A stretch of DNA of 64,000 bases from HGM12587 sp045128635 (GTDB lineage: Bacteria > Bacillota > Clostridia > Lachnospirales > Lachnospiraceae). Of the stretch, positions 33,113-41,460 are shown one piece after another. Position 1 is the first letter of the stretch; the number at the start of each line of letters is the position of its first letter. Under the pieces are notes generated by a model that made no database searches, was not told the origin of the DNA, and saw only the letters and a list, made by a program, of their open reading frames with translations. The stretch spans positions 1 to 64,000 of the forward strand of contig JBGVRS010000170.1 in the NCBI GenBank assembly GCA_045128635.1, in the 5' to 3' direction. The translations under genes were made by a program, and so were the position numbers.

Positions 33113-33750
33113 TTGTAGATGAAAGAATGGTTGCCTACATCAATTCTTTGGATGTAGGCAATAGTGCGTTAGTAAATGAAATAGAAGAGGAAGCATTGGC
33201 AACTTATGTGCCGATCATCCGAAAAGAAATGCAGAATTTCTTAAAAGTAATTCTGGAAATCAAACGTCCAAAAGCAATTTTGGAGGTTGGGACAGCTGTT
33301 GGATTTTCCGCACTTTTGATGAGTGAGCATGTGGATGAGGACTGCCATATTACAACCATTGAGAAATATGAGCCGCGTATTCCGATTGCCAAAGAGAATT
33401 TTAAGAGGGCCGGAAAAGAGCATCAGATTACTTTGTTAGAAGGGGATGCGACGGATTTCTTAAAGTCCTTAGAAGGACCGTATGATTTTATTTTTATGGA
33501 TGCGGCGAAGGGACAGTATATCCATTTTCTGCCGGATATCTTAAGACTTTTAAGTCCGGGAGGCGTGTTGTTATCGGATAATGTGCTGCAGGATGGAGAT
33601 ATTATCCAGTCAAGATTTGCGGTAGAACGAAGAAATCGTACGATTCACAGTCGAATGAGAGAATATTTATATACACTGACTCACCACGAGCAGCTGACAA
33701 CATCATTGCTGCCATTGGGAGATGGTGTGACCTTAAGTGTAAGAAAATAG
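33109..33750 (+). CDS. trmR: O-methyltransferase, tRNA ho5U34 methyltransferase TrmR-like
   Basis: 213 residues, COG4122/catechol O-methyltransferase-like class I fold. Motif I is ILEVGTAVGFSALLM near 57-71, with IEKYEPRIPIAKENF and DFIFMDAAKGQY after it. In Bacillus, YrrM (TrmR) methylates 5-hydroxyuridine at wobble position 34 to mo5U; the same neighbour (U32 protein) follows here, which supports the assignment. It overlaps the upstream gene by 4 bases. Confidence 0.9.
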   Translation: MIVDERMVAYINSLDVGNSALVNEIEEEALATYVPIIRKEMQNFLKVILEIKRPKAILEVGTAVGFSALLMSEHVDEDCHITTIEKYEPRIPIAKENFKRAGKEHQITLLEGDATDFLKSLEGPYDFIFMDAAKGQYIHFLPDILRLLSPGGVLLSDNVLQDGDIIQSRFAVERRNRTIHSRMREYLYTLTHHEQLTTSLLPLGDGVTLSVRK

Positions 33751-33759
33751 GAGAACTTT

Positions 33760-34986
33760 ATGAGAAAAACAGAACTTCTGATACCTGCCAGCAGTCTGGA
33801 GGTTTTAAAAATTGCGGTTATGTTCGGCGCTGATGCGGTTTATATCGGTGGTGAAGCCTTTGGCCTTCGTGCAAAAGCAAAGAATTTTTCTCCGGATGAG
33901 ATGAAAGAGGGAATCGAATTTGCTCACGAACATGGTGTAAAGGTTTATGTAACAGCGAATATTCTTGCACATAACTACGATTTAGATGGTGCAAGAGCAT
34001 ATTTTAAAGAATTAAAAGAGATGAAGCCGGATGGTCTGATTATTGCTGACCCTGGAATGTTTACTCTTGCAAAAGAAATCTGCCCTGAAATTGATGTGCA
34101 CATTAGTACACAGGCAAACAATACAAACTACGAAACTTATCGCTTCTGGGAAAGACTTGGCGCAACCCGAGTAGTTTCTGCAAGAGAGCTTTCCATCAAG
34201 GAAATCAAAGAAATCAGAGAACACATTTCTGATAAGATGGAAATCGAAACATTTGTCCATGGTGCAATGTGTATTTCTTACTCAGGACGCTGTCTGCTTA
34301 GCAATTATTTTACAGGCAGAGATGCAAATCAGGGAGCATGTACTCATCCATGTCGCTGGAAATATGCTGTTGTGGAAGAATCCCGTCCTGGCGAATATCT
34401 GCCGGTTTATGAAAATGAAAGAGGAACTTACATTTTCAATTCCAAGGACCTTTGCATGATCGAGCATATTCCTGATTTAATTGATGCAGGAATTGATTCC
34501 TTAAAGATTGAAGGCCGTATGAAAACAGCCCTTTATGTTGCCACAGTTGCAAGAACGTATCGTAAAGCCCTGGATGATTATGCGGAATCACCGGAAAAAT
34601 ATCAGGAAAATATGCCATGGTATTTAGATCAGATTTCTAACTGTACTTACCGTCAGTTCACCACAGGATTTTTCTATGGAAAACCGACAGAAGAAACCCA
34701 GATTTACGACAGCAATACTTACGTAAAAGAATATACTTACCTTGGTATTGTGGGAGAACGTAACGAGCAGGGGCTGTATAGAACAGAGCAGAGAAATAAA
34801 TTCTCCGTGGGTGAAATGATTGAAGTCATGAAACCGGATGGAAGAAATGTGGAAGTAACTGTCAAAGCGATCTATGATGAAGATGGCAATTCTATGGATA
34901 GCTGTCCTCATCCAAAACAGGTACTATACATCGACCTTGGTATGGAACTTGACCAGTACGACATTTTAAGAAGAAGAGAAGATTAA
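33760..34986 (+). CDS. trhP: U32 family protein, tRNA wobble uridine hydroxylation TrhP-like
   Basis: 408 residues, peptidase U32 family. The family signature with conserved cysteines is at about 168-205 (HGAMCISYSGRC, then GACTHPCRWKY), preceded by a TIM-barrel-like N-terminal half (ADAVYIGGEAFGLRAKA). In Bacillus and E. coli these proteins help form ho5U34 with prephenate as cofactor source. It lies 9 bases after trmR, so hydroxylation and methylation are encoded together. It ends at a long terminator hairpin. Confidence 0.93.
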   Translation: MRKTELLIPASSLEVLKIAVMFGADAVYIGGEAFGLRAKAKNFSPDEMKEGIEFAHEHGVKVYVTANILAHNYDLDGARAYFKELKEMKPDGLIIADPGMFTLAKEICPEIDVHISTQANNTNYETYRFWERLGATRVVSARELSIKEIKEIREHISDKMEIETFVHGAMCISYSGRCLLSNYFTGRDANQGACTHPCRWKYAVVEESRPGEYLPVYENERGTYIFNSKDLCMIEHIPDLIDAGIDSLKIEGRMKTALYVATVARTYRKALDDYAESPEKYQENMPWYLDQISNCTYRQFTTGFFYGKPTEETQIYDSNTYVKEYTYLGIVGERNEQGLYRTEQRNKFSVGEMIEVMKPDGRNVEVTVKAIYDEDGNSMDSCPHPKQVLYIDLGMELDQYDILRRRED

Positions 34987-35004
34987 ATTTTAAAAGTAGG
35001 AAAT

Positions 35005-35063
35005 GCACCTTAAAGAGTGAGACTACATAAACTGTAGTAACTCTCCTTTGAGGTGCTTTTTTT
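35005..35063 (+). terminator. Long terminator hairpin after trhP overlapping the sigK start region
   Basis: Imperfect stem: GCACCT (35005-35010) with AGGTGC (35051-35056), an inner stem ACTACA / TGTAGT, then TTTTTTT (35057-35063). The 3' arm contains GAGGTG, the only ribosome site candidate for the following sigma factor. Confidence 0.8.
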
Positions 35064-35679
35064 GCAGACATTTCCTAAACCACTTTCGGTAGAAGAAGAA
35101 CATTACTATATGAAAAAAAGCCGGGAGGGAGATATGGCTGCCAGAGAGATGCTGATTCTTCGGAATATGCGGCTGGTGGCACACATTGTCAAAAAGTATC
35201 AATGTCCCGAGAATGAACAGGAAGAACTGATATCTATTGGAACCATTGGGCTGATTAAGGCCATTGCTACAGTGGATACAGAAAAAGGCAGATTATCTAC
35301 TTACGCAGCCCGCTGTATTGAAAATGAATTACTGATGTATTTTCGTTCCAGAAAGAAACTTTCAAAAGAGGTTTCTTATTATGAACCGATTGGAACCGAT
35401 AAAGAAGGAAATGAGATCAGCTTATTGGATATTATTGAAAGTCAGGATCGTTCCGCTTTTGAAGTTGTAACAGCAAAAGAAGATACAAAGAAAATATATG
35501 AGCTGATGCCAAAGGTTTTGTCAGGGCGGGAAAGAGAGGTTCTGTGCCTTAGATATGGTCTATATGGCGAAAGTGAATATACACAAAGAGAAGTTGCAGA
35601 AAGGCTTGGAATTTCCAGATCCTATATCAGCCGTATCGAGAAAACTGCTATTGAGAAACTTAGAAGTTGTTTTTCGTGA
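35062..35679 (+). CDS. sigK: RNA polymerase sporulation sigma factor, sigma K type
   Basis: Sigma-70 family, about 205 residues. Region 2 (RNMRLVAHIVKKY, SIGTIGLIKAI, STYAARCIENELLMYFRSRKK) and region 4 (SGREREVLCLRYGLYG, EVAERLGISRSYISRIEKTAIE) match mother-cell sigma K closely, including PIGTDKEGNEISLLDII. It lacks the ~20-residue pro-sequence of Bacillus pro-sigma K. The frame is closed by TAA at 35038, so the start must be GTG 35053 or TTG 35062; TTG is preferred, 8 bases after GAGG. The start region overlaps a terminator hairpin. Confidence 0.88.
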   Translation: MQTFPKPLSVEEEHYYMKKSREGDMAAREMLILRNMRLVAHIVKKYQCPENEQEELISIGTIGLIKAIATVDTEKGRLSTYAARCIENELLMYFRSRKKLSKEVSYYEPIGTDKEGNEISLLDIIESQDRSAFEVVTAKEDTKKIYELMPKVLSGREREVLCLRYGLYGESEYTQREVAERLGISRSYISRIEKTAIEKLRSCFS

Positions 35680-35695
35680 AAATATCTGGTACAAT
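35667..35695 (+). promoter_or_regulatory. Sigma-A promoter of yifB-dprA-topA-codY
   Basis: TTGTTT (35667-35672), 17-base spacer, TACAAT (35690-35695) with a TG upstream. It overlaps the last codons of sigK. Confidence 0.65.
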
Positions 35696-35776
35696 CAAAA
35701 TGTCCAAAATCTATTCTGATGATTCCATCAGAAAAATCCACTACAAAGATAAAAGAAAAATGAAAAGAGGAAAAAG

Positions 35777-37303
35777 ATGTTTAGCAGTGTTTTGTCTGCA
35801 GATGTCAGGGGGATTACGGGAGTGCCTATTTTGGTGGAAACTGATATCTCCGATGGACTGCCGGGACTTACCATGGTTGGTTATCTGACATCTGCGGTAA
35901 AAGAATCCGCAGACAGAGTGCGTACGGCACTAAAGAACACGGGCATATCCATTCCCCCGAAGAAGATTACTATTAACCTGGCGCCTGCAGATACGAAAAA
36001 AGAGGGGACAGGCTTTGACCTTGCCATTGCAGTATCCATGATGTGCAGTCTTGGAATGTTTCCAAAAGAATCCATAGAGGACATCTTATTTTTGGGAGAA
36101 CTGGGACTTGATGGTACAGTGAAGAAAATCAGAGGAATCTTACCTATGGTAGAGATGGCAAGGAACAGAGGATGTAAAGTGTGTGTATTGCCGAAAGAAA
36201 ATGAATCTGAGGGTAATATTATAGAAGGAATTACCTGTGTAGGTGTAAAAAGCTTAAAAGAAGTACGAAACAGAATCTTTTCCAGAGATTATCTGCCGGA
36301 AAAAGCTGAAGCGGCTTCAGAAAGAATTATGAATGATCAGGGGCTGGATTTTTCACAGATTCGTGGACAGGAAGGTGTAAAGCAGGCAGCAAAGATTGCG
36401 GCAGCAGGGATGTTGAATCTTTTGATGATAGGTCCTCCTGGTTCAGGAAAAACCATGATTGCAAGACGAATTCCTACGATTTTGCCCCAAATGTCCAGAG
36501 AAGAGAGTCTGGAAGTGACAAAAATCTACAGTGTGTGCGGACTTTTGAAAGAAGGAAGCGGACTTGTACAGGAGAGACCATTTCGATCACCGCATCACAC
36601 CATATCTGTTTCAGCCATGGTGGGAGGAGGGAGAAATCCGATGCCGGGGGAAATTACACTTGGCTGTCATGGATGCTTGTTTATTGATGAAATTTCTGAG
36701 CTGCCTAAAAATGTATTAGAAGCTTTAAGACAGCCCCTGGAGGATAAGCTGGTACATATATCACGGGTTGGAGGAAACGATGTTTTTCCAGCAAAAACAA
36801 TGTTGATCGCAGCCATGAATCCTTGTAAATGTGGTTACTATCCTGATATGAATAAATGCCATTGCAGTACCAGTGACATTTCCCGCTATCTGAAGAAGCT
36901 TAGCATGCCATTTATTGACCGTATGGATCTTTGCGTCGAAGCACCAAGAGTTGCATTTGAGGAACTGACGGGAAATACAGGAGGAGAGACTTCTTTAAAG
37001 ATTAGAGAAGAGGTTTTATGTGCCCACCAGATTCAGGCAGAGAGGTATCTGGGGACAAGTTATCGATTCAATGCAGATGTGAAAGGTTCCCATGCAGAAG
37101 AATATTTTCGGGTTGGTGGAGCACAGAAGAGGCTGTTAGAGGATGCTTTTGAATCTCTGAATCTGACAGCACGTTCATATCATAAGATATTAAAAGTAGC
37201 AAGAACAATTGCGGATTTATCAGAGAGTAAAGATATTTTAGAACGTCATATTTTGCAGGCAATCTGCTATCGAAATATGGATCGGAAATTCTGGGCGGTG
37301 TAA
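35777..37303 (+). CDS. yifB: YifB/ComM-family Mg chelatase-like AAA+ ATPase
   Basis: 508 residues. N-terminal Lon-protease-like domain (about 15-165), then a magnesium-chelatase-type AAA+ domain with Walker A GPPGSGKT near 219, Walker B CLFIDEISEL near 300 and a C-terminal Mg_chelatase_C domain. In Haemophilus/Vibrio, ComM is a helicase that extends branch migration during natural transformation. Directly followed (2 bases) by dprA, which fits a DNA-uptake role. AGAGGAAAAAG precedes the ATG. Confidence 0.94.
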   Translation: MFSSVLSADVRGITGVPILVETDISDGLPGLTMVGYLTSAVKESADRVRTALKNTGISIPPKKITINLAPADTKKEGTGFDLAIAVSMMCSLGMFPKESIEDILFLGELGLDGTVKKIRGILPMVEMARNRGCKVCVLPKENESEGNIIEGITCVGVKSLKEVRNRIFSRDYLPEKAEAASERIMNDQGLDFSQIRGQEGVKQAAKIAAAGMLNLLMIGPPGSGKTMIARRIPTILPQMSREESLEVTKIYSVCGLLKEGSGLVQERPFRSPHHTISVSAMVGGGRNPMPGEITLGCHGCLFIDEISELPKNVLEALRQPLEDKLVHISRVGGNDVFPAKTMLIAAMNPCKCGYYPDMNKCHCSTSDISRYLKKLSMPFIDRMDLCVEAPRVAFEELTGNTGGETSLKIREEVLCAHQIQAERYLGTSYRFNADVKGSHAEEYFRVGGAQKRLLEDAFESLNLTARSYHKILKVARTIADLSESKDILERHILQAICYRNMDRKFWAV

Positions 37304-37305
37304 AA

Positions 37306-38202
37306 ATGAAAAATAGTATTAATAAAGAACTGCCTGAGGGCATACGCTATATTAGAAAAGAGGACAAAGCATTTCCGGAGAAGCTTCTGGAGCTTCATGA
37401 CTGCCCGAAAGGCATTTATGTAAGGGGAAATTTGCCAGACCCCTCTAAAAAATCAGTGGCAATTGTAGGTGCAAGAATGTGCAGTGCCTATGGCAGAGCC
37501 ACAGCATCTTATTTTGCAAGAGTACTGGCAGCTCATGATATCCAGATTATCAGTGGACTGGCTCTTGGTGTTGACGGAGCAGCACACGAAGGAGCGTTAA
37601 TGGCAAAGGGTAAGACTTTTGCGGTCATGGCCGGAGGATGCGATATTATATATCCCAGATCCCACGTTGGGTTATATGAGAACATCAGAACAACAGGGGG
37701 AATTATTTCAGAGGAACCCTGTGGTTATCCTCCAATTGCGAAAATGTTTCCCAAAAGGAATCGAATCATTAGTATTCTGGCAGATATTGTCCTGGTGGTA
37801 GAGGCACGGAAAAAAAGTGGGTCTCTCATTACCGCAGACTTTGCAGCAGAACAGGGGAGAGACATTTTTGCAGTGCCTGGGAGGCTGGAGGATGAGTTAA
37901 GCCGGGGCTGCAATGAACTCATTGAGCAGGGGGCAGGGATTGCAATTTCCCCTGAAAGAATGTTAGAAATCATGGGTGAAAATCCTAAAAAATCTGACAA
38001 TTCAAAAATCTTTATGCAAAATGTCCTTGCAAGGGAGGAAAATATAGTGTATAGTTGTCTAAGTTTACAACCCCAAAGCCTGGAAAAATTGTGCAGTGAC
38101 ACAAAGCTTCCAATTCAATACGTAACAGAAGCAGTGATGCTGTTACAGTTAAAAGGGTTGGCAAAAGAAATAGGACGAAACCGCTACGTAAAGGTTACAT
38201 AG
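37306..38202 (+). CDS. dprA: DNA-processing protein DprA
   Basis: Loads RecA on incoming single-stranded DNA in transformation. 298 residues. The Rossmann-like DprA core is clear: VAIVGARMCSAYGR, IISGLALGVDGAAHEGAL, AVMAGGCDIIYPRSH, FPKRNRIIS and GRDIFAVPG. The C-terminal winged-helix (DprA_WH, about 245-298) is also present. It is coupled to yifB upstream. Confidence 0.95.
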   Translation: MKNSINKELPEGIRYIRKEDKAFPEKLLELHDCPKGIYVRGNLPDPSKKSVAIVGARMCSAYGRATASYFARVLAAHDIQIISGLALGVDGAAHEGALMAKGKTFAVMAGGCDIIYPRSHVGLYENIRTTGGIISEEPCGYPPIAKMFPKRNRIISILADIVLVVEARKKSGSLITADFAAEQGRDIFAVPGRLEDELSRGCNELIEQGAGIAISPERMLEIMGENPKKSDNSKIFMQNVLAREENIVYSCLSLQPQSLEKLCSDTKLPIQYVTEAVMLLQLKGLAKEIGRNRYVKVT

Positions 38203-38238
38203 AAGCCGTAGGTAGTTTGTTTCAGAGGTGAAGAATTC

Positions 38239-40230
38239 ATGGCAAAATATTTAGTGATTGTGGAATCACCGGCGAAAGTAAATACAATAAAGAAGTTTTT
38301 AGGATCTAATTATGAGGTTATGGCATCCAATGGTCATGTGCGTGACCTTCCAAAGAGCCAGATGGGCATTGGTCCGGAAAACGATTTTGAGCCGAAGTAC
38401 ATTACCATTCGAGGAAAAGGGGAAATTCTTGCAAAGCTTCGTAAGGAAGCAAAGAAAGCAGATAAGATTTATCTTGCAACTGACCCTGACCGTGAAGGAG
38501 AAGCGATTTCCTGGCATTTATCTCAGGCACTGAATCAGGATCCGAAGAAAATGTATCGAATCACATTTAATGAAATTACAAAGCAGGCGGTAAAAAATTC
38601 CATTAAGCAGGCCAGAGAAATTGATATGAATCTGGTAGATGCACAGCAGACAAGAAGAATCTTAGACCGTATGGTAGGTTATCGAATTAGTCCTGTATTA
38701 TGGGCGAAGATTAAGAGAGGCTTAAGTGCCGGTCGTGTACAGTCTGCGGCACTTCGAATTATTGCAGACAGAGAAGAAGAGATTGCAGCATTCGTACCGG
38801 AAGAATATTGGACACTGGATGTTCAGTTAAAGAACGGGGACAGTAAAAAACCTCTGTTGGCAAAATTCTACGGCAGTGAAAAAGAAAAAATAGAAATTAC
38901 AAGTGAAGAACAAATTCTGCAGATCCAGAAGGAATTGGAAAATGCAGCGTATACAGTTGCAGATATAAAAAAGGGAGAACGTTCTAAAAAGGCACCTCTT
39001 CCATTTACCACCAGTACATTACAGCAGGAAGCTTCCAAGGCATTAAACTTCTCAACACAGAAGACCATGCGTCTTGCACAGCAGCTTTATGAAGGCGTGG
39101 AAGTTAAAGGACAGGGAACAGTGGGTCTTATCACTTATCTGCGTACGGATTCTACTCGTGTATCAGACGAAGCAGAATTAATGGCAAGAGAGTTTATTGC
39201 AGCAAACTATGGCGAAGAATACCTTGCAGATGAAAATACTGTAAAAAAGGATAAGAAAAAGATTCAGGATGCCCACGAAGCAATCCGTCCAACAGATTTG
39301 AAACGTATGCCGGCTGTCGTAAAAGAATCTTTAAGCAGAGATCAGTTCCGTTTATACCAATTAATATGGAAGAGATTCGCTGCAAGCCGTATGAGTGCAG
39401 CAAAATATGAGACAACATCTGTAAAGATTCTGGCCAATGGTTATCGTTTCCAGGTGGCAGATTCCAAGCTGACATTTGATGGTTTCCTGTCAGTTTATAC
39501 AGAAGCAGACGGTGAAGAAATCGAAAAGGCAAACGTAAAGGCACTGGAAAAGGGCAGTGAATTAGAATTCCTTGCTTTTGATGGAAAGCAGCATTTTACT
39601 CAGCCACCGGCACATTTTACAGAAGCAGCACTGGTTAAAACATTGGAAGAACTGGGGATTGGACGACCAAGTACTTATGCGCCGACAATTACAACCATCA
39701 TCGCGAGACGCTATGTGGCAAAAGAAGGAAAAAATCTTTATATCACAGAACTTGGTGAAATTGTAAATGATATGATGATCCGAGCATTCCCAAGTATTGT
39801 AAATACAGAATTTACTGCCAATGTCGAAGGTCTTTTAGATTATATTGCAGATGGAACCATGAAGTGGAAGACGGTAGTTCGAAACTTCTATCCAGATTTG
39901 GAAGAAGCAGTAAATAATGCAGAAAAAGAACTGGAGAATGTAAAGATTGCAGACGAAGTGACTGATATTCTCTGCGAAGAATGTGGACGCAATATGGTGA
40001 TCAAATATGGTCCTCATGGAAAATTCCTTGCATGCCCTGGATTCCCTGACTGCAGAAACACAAAAGCATATTTGGAAAAAATCGGCGTAGCCTGCCCACA
40101 GTGTGGAAAAGACATTGTTATCCGTAAATCAAAGAAGGGCAGAAAATACTACGGCTGTGAAAATAATCCGGAATGTGATTACATGACATGGCAAATGCCA
40201 AAAGCTGCAGAGGCAGCGGGAGATAAATAA
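38239..40230 (+). CDS. topA: DNA topoisomerase I
   Basis: Type IA topoisomerase relaxing negative supercoils. 663 residues. The N-terminal Toprim domain begins LVIVESPAKVNTIKKFLG and has DPDREGEAISWHL; the catalytic Tyr is in LITYLRTDSTR near 301; HEAIRPTD follows. The C-terminus holds two four-Cys zinc ribbons (CEECGRNM...CPGFPDC and CPQCGKDI...CENNPEC). It is 3 bases ahead of codY. Confidence 0.97.
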   Translation: MAKYLVIVESPAKVNTIKKFLGSNYEVMASNGHVRDLPKSQMGIGPENDFEPKYITIRGKGEILAKLRKEAKKADKIYLATDPDREGEAISWHLSQALNQDPKKMYRITFNEITKQAVKNSIKQAREIDMNLVDAQQTRRILDRMVGYRISPVLWAKIKRGLSAGRVQSAALRIIADREEEIAAFVPEEYWTLDVQLKNGDSKKPLLAKFYGSEKEKIEITSEEQILQIQKELENAAYTVADIKKGERSKKAPLPFTTSTLQQEASKALNFSTQKTMRLAQQLYEGVEVKGQGTVGLITYLRTDSTRVSDEAELMAREFIAANYGEEYLADENTVKKDKKKIQDAHEAIRPTDLKRMPAVVKESLSRDQFRLYQLIWKRFAASRMSAAKYETTSVKILANGYRFQVADSKLTFDGFLSVYTEADGEEIEKANVKALEKGSELEFLAFDGKQHFTQPPAHFTEAALVKTLEELGIGRPSTYAPTITTIIARRYVAKEGKNLYITELGEIVNDMMIRAFPSIVNTEFTANVEGLLDYIADGTMKWKTVVRNFYPDLEEAVNNAEKELENVKIADEVTDILCEECGRNMVIKYGPHGKFLACPGFPDCRNTKAYLEKIGVACPQCGKDIVIRKSKKGRKYYGCENNPECDYMTWQMPKAAEAAGDK

Positions 40231-40232
40231 AA

Positions 40233-40994
40233 ATGAGTATTCAGCTGTTAGATAAAACGAGAAAACTGAACAGACTTTTAAAGAATGCAGAAAGTTCTGA
40301 AATCAGTTTCAGTGAAATCAGTAAAGTATTAAAAGAAATGCTTCGTTCCAATGTACTGGTGCTTAGCAAAAAAGGAAAGATTTTAGGCATCAGCCACGAA
40401 AAATCTTTAAATAGAATTGAAGAACTATTGGGAGAATGCAGAGGAGAACGTATCGATGCAAGCTTAAATGAACGTCTTCTGGCAGTTCTTTCTACAAGAG
40501 AAAATGTATACTTACAGACTCTTGGATTTTCCAATGATACAAAAGATTATCATGGAATGATTGTACCGATTGACATTGCGGGAGAGCGTTTGGGAACACT
40601 CTTTATGTACCGTGCAGATGGTATCTATGATATCGAAGATATTATTCTGTGTGAATATGGTGCAACAGTGATCGGTATGGAAATGATGCGTGCGGAAAAT
40701 GATGAGTCAGCAGAAGAAAGCCGCAAACAGCATGTGGTGCATTCTGCCCTCAGCACATTGTCTGGCTCAGAATTAAAGGCAATGCGTCAGGTATTCAAAG
40801 AATTACAGGGAAATGATGGAATACTTGTAGCAAGTAAGATTGCAGAACAGGCTGGTATTACCCGTTCCATAATTGTAACGGGGTTGAAAAAACTGGAAAG
40901 TGCCGGAGTTATCGAATCTAAGAGTGCCGGTATGAAAGGAACCAAGGTTCGTATTTGTAACGAGATGTTAATTGAAGAACTGGAAAATATGTAA
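40233..40994 (+). CDS. codY: Global regulator CodY
   Basis: GTP- and branched-chain-amino-acid-sensing repressor of low-GC Gram-positives. 253 residues: N-terminal GAF domain (about 1-160) with LLDKTRKLNRLLKNAE and DYHGMIVPIDIAGERLGTLF, and a C-terminal winged helix (about 195-250) with VASKIAEQAGITRSIIVTGLKKLESAGVI, the diagnostic DNA-reading helix. Operon topA-codY is common in Firmicutes. Confidence 0.97.
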   Translation: MSIQLLDKTRKLNRLLKNAESSEISFSEISKVLKEMLRSNVLVLSKKGKILGISHEKSLNRIEELLGECRGERIDASLNERLLAVLSTRENVYLQTLGFSNDTKDYHGMIVPIDIAGERLGTLFMYRADGIYDIEDIILCEYGATVIGMEMMRAENDESAEESRKQHVVHSALSTLSGSELKAMRQVFKELQGNDGILVASKIAEQAGITRSIIVTGLKKLESAGVIESKSAGMKGTKVRICNEMLIEELENM

Positions 40995-41027
40995 ATCTTA
41001 AAAAAATGTAAAAACATTTTTCAGGCA

Positions 41028-41056
41028 TTGACATTCTATTGCAAAAAGATTAATAT
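41028..41056 (+). promoter_or_regulatory. Sigma-A promoter of groES-groEL
   Basis: Consensus TTGACA (41028-41033), 17-base spacer, TAATAT (41051-41056). The CIRCE element starts 11 bases downstream, over the predicted transcription start. Confidence 0.8.
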
Positions 41057-41067
41057 AGGTTTAGTGT

Positions 41068-41094
41068 TTAGCACTCGAAAAGATTGAGTGCTAA
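41068..41094 (+). promoter_or_regulatory. CIRCE operator (HrcA binding site) of groE
   Basis: Perfect TTAGCACTC, nine bases, GAGTGCTAA. Unlike the hsp20 copy it lies downstream of the -10 box, so repression would act at initiation or on early elongation. Confidence 0.97.
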
Positions 41095-41140
41095 CAAGAC
41101 GAGGGAAAAACTTAGAATTTTAGATTAAGGAGGCATCATC

Positions 41141-41431
41141 ATGAAATTAATCCCATTAGGTGACAAAGTTGTAATGAAACAGGTGGAAGCTGAAGAAACT
41201 ACAGCATCCGGTATTATTTTACAGGCAAAAACACAGGAAAAACCTCTCGAAGGTATCGTTGTAGCAGTTGGTCCTGGCGGAATCGTAGATGGTAAAGAAG
41301 TTACTATGCAGGTAAAAGAAGGCGATAAAGTCGTTTACCAGAAATATTCTACAACAGAAGTCAAAATCGGCGGCGAAGAATATTTAATGATCAAACAGAA
41401 TGATATTCTTGCAATCATCGTAGAAGACTAA
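41141..41431 (+). CDS. groES: Co-chaperonin GroES
   Basis: 96 residues, full length. Lid of the GroEL folding chamber. Starts MKLIPLGDKVVMKQVEAEE, contains the mobile loop TTASGIILQ (residues ~17-25) and the C-terminal MIKQNDILAIIVE. AAGGAGG precedes it. It is 29 bases ahead of groEL. Confidence 0.98.
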   Translation: MKLIPLGDKVVMKQVEAEETTASGIILQAKTQEKPLEGIVVAVGPGGIVDGKEVTMQVKEGDKVVYQKYSTTEVKIGGEEYLMIKQNDILAIIVED

Positions 41432-41460
41432 GCGAAAGGAATCTTGGAGGTAATATAGTC

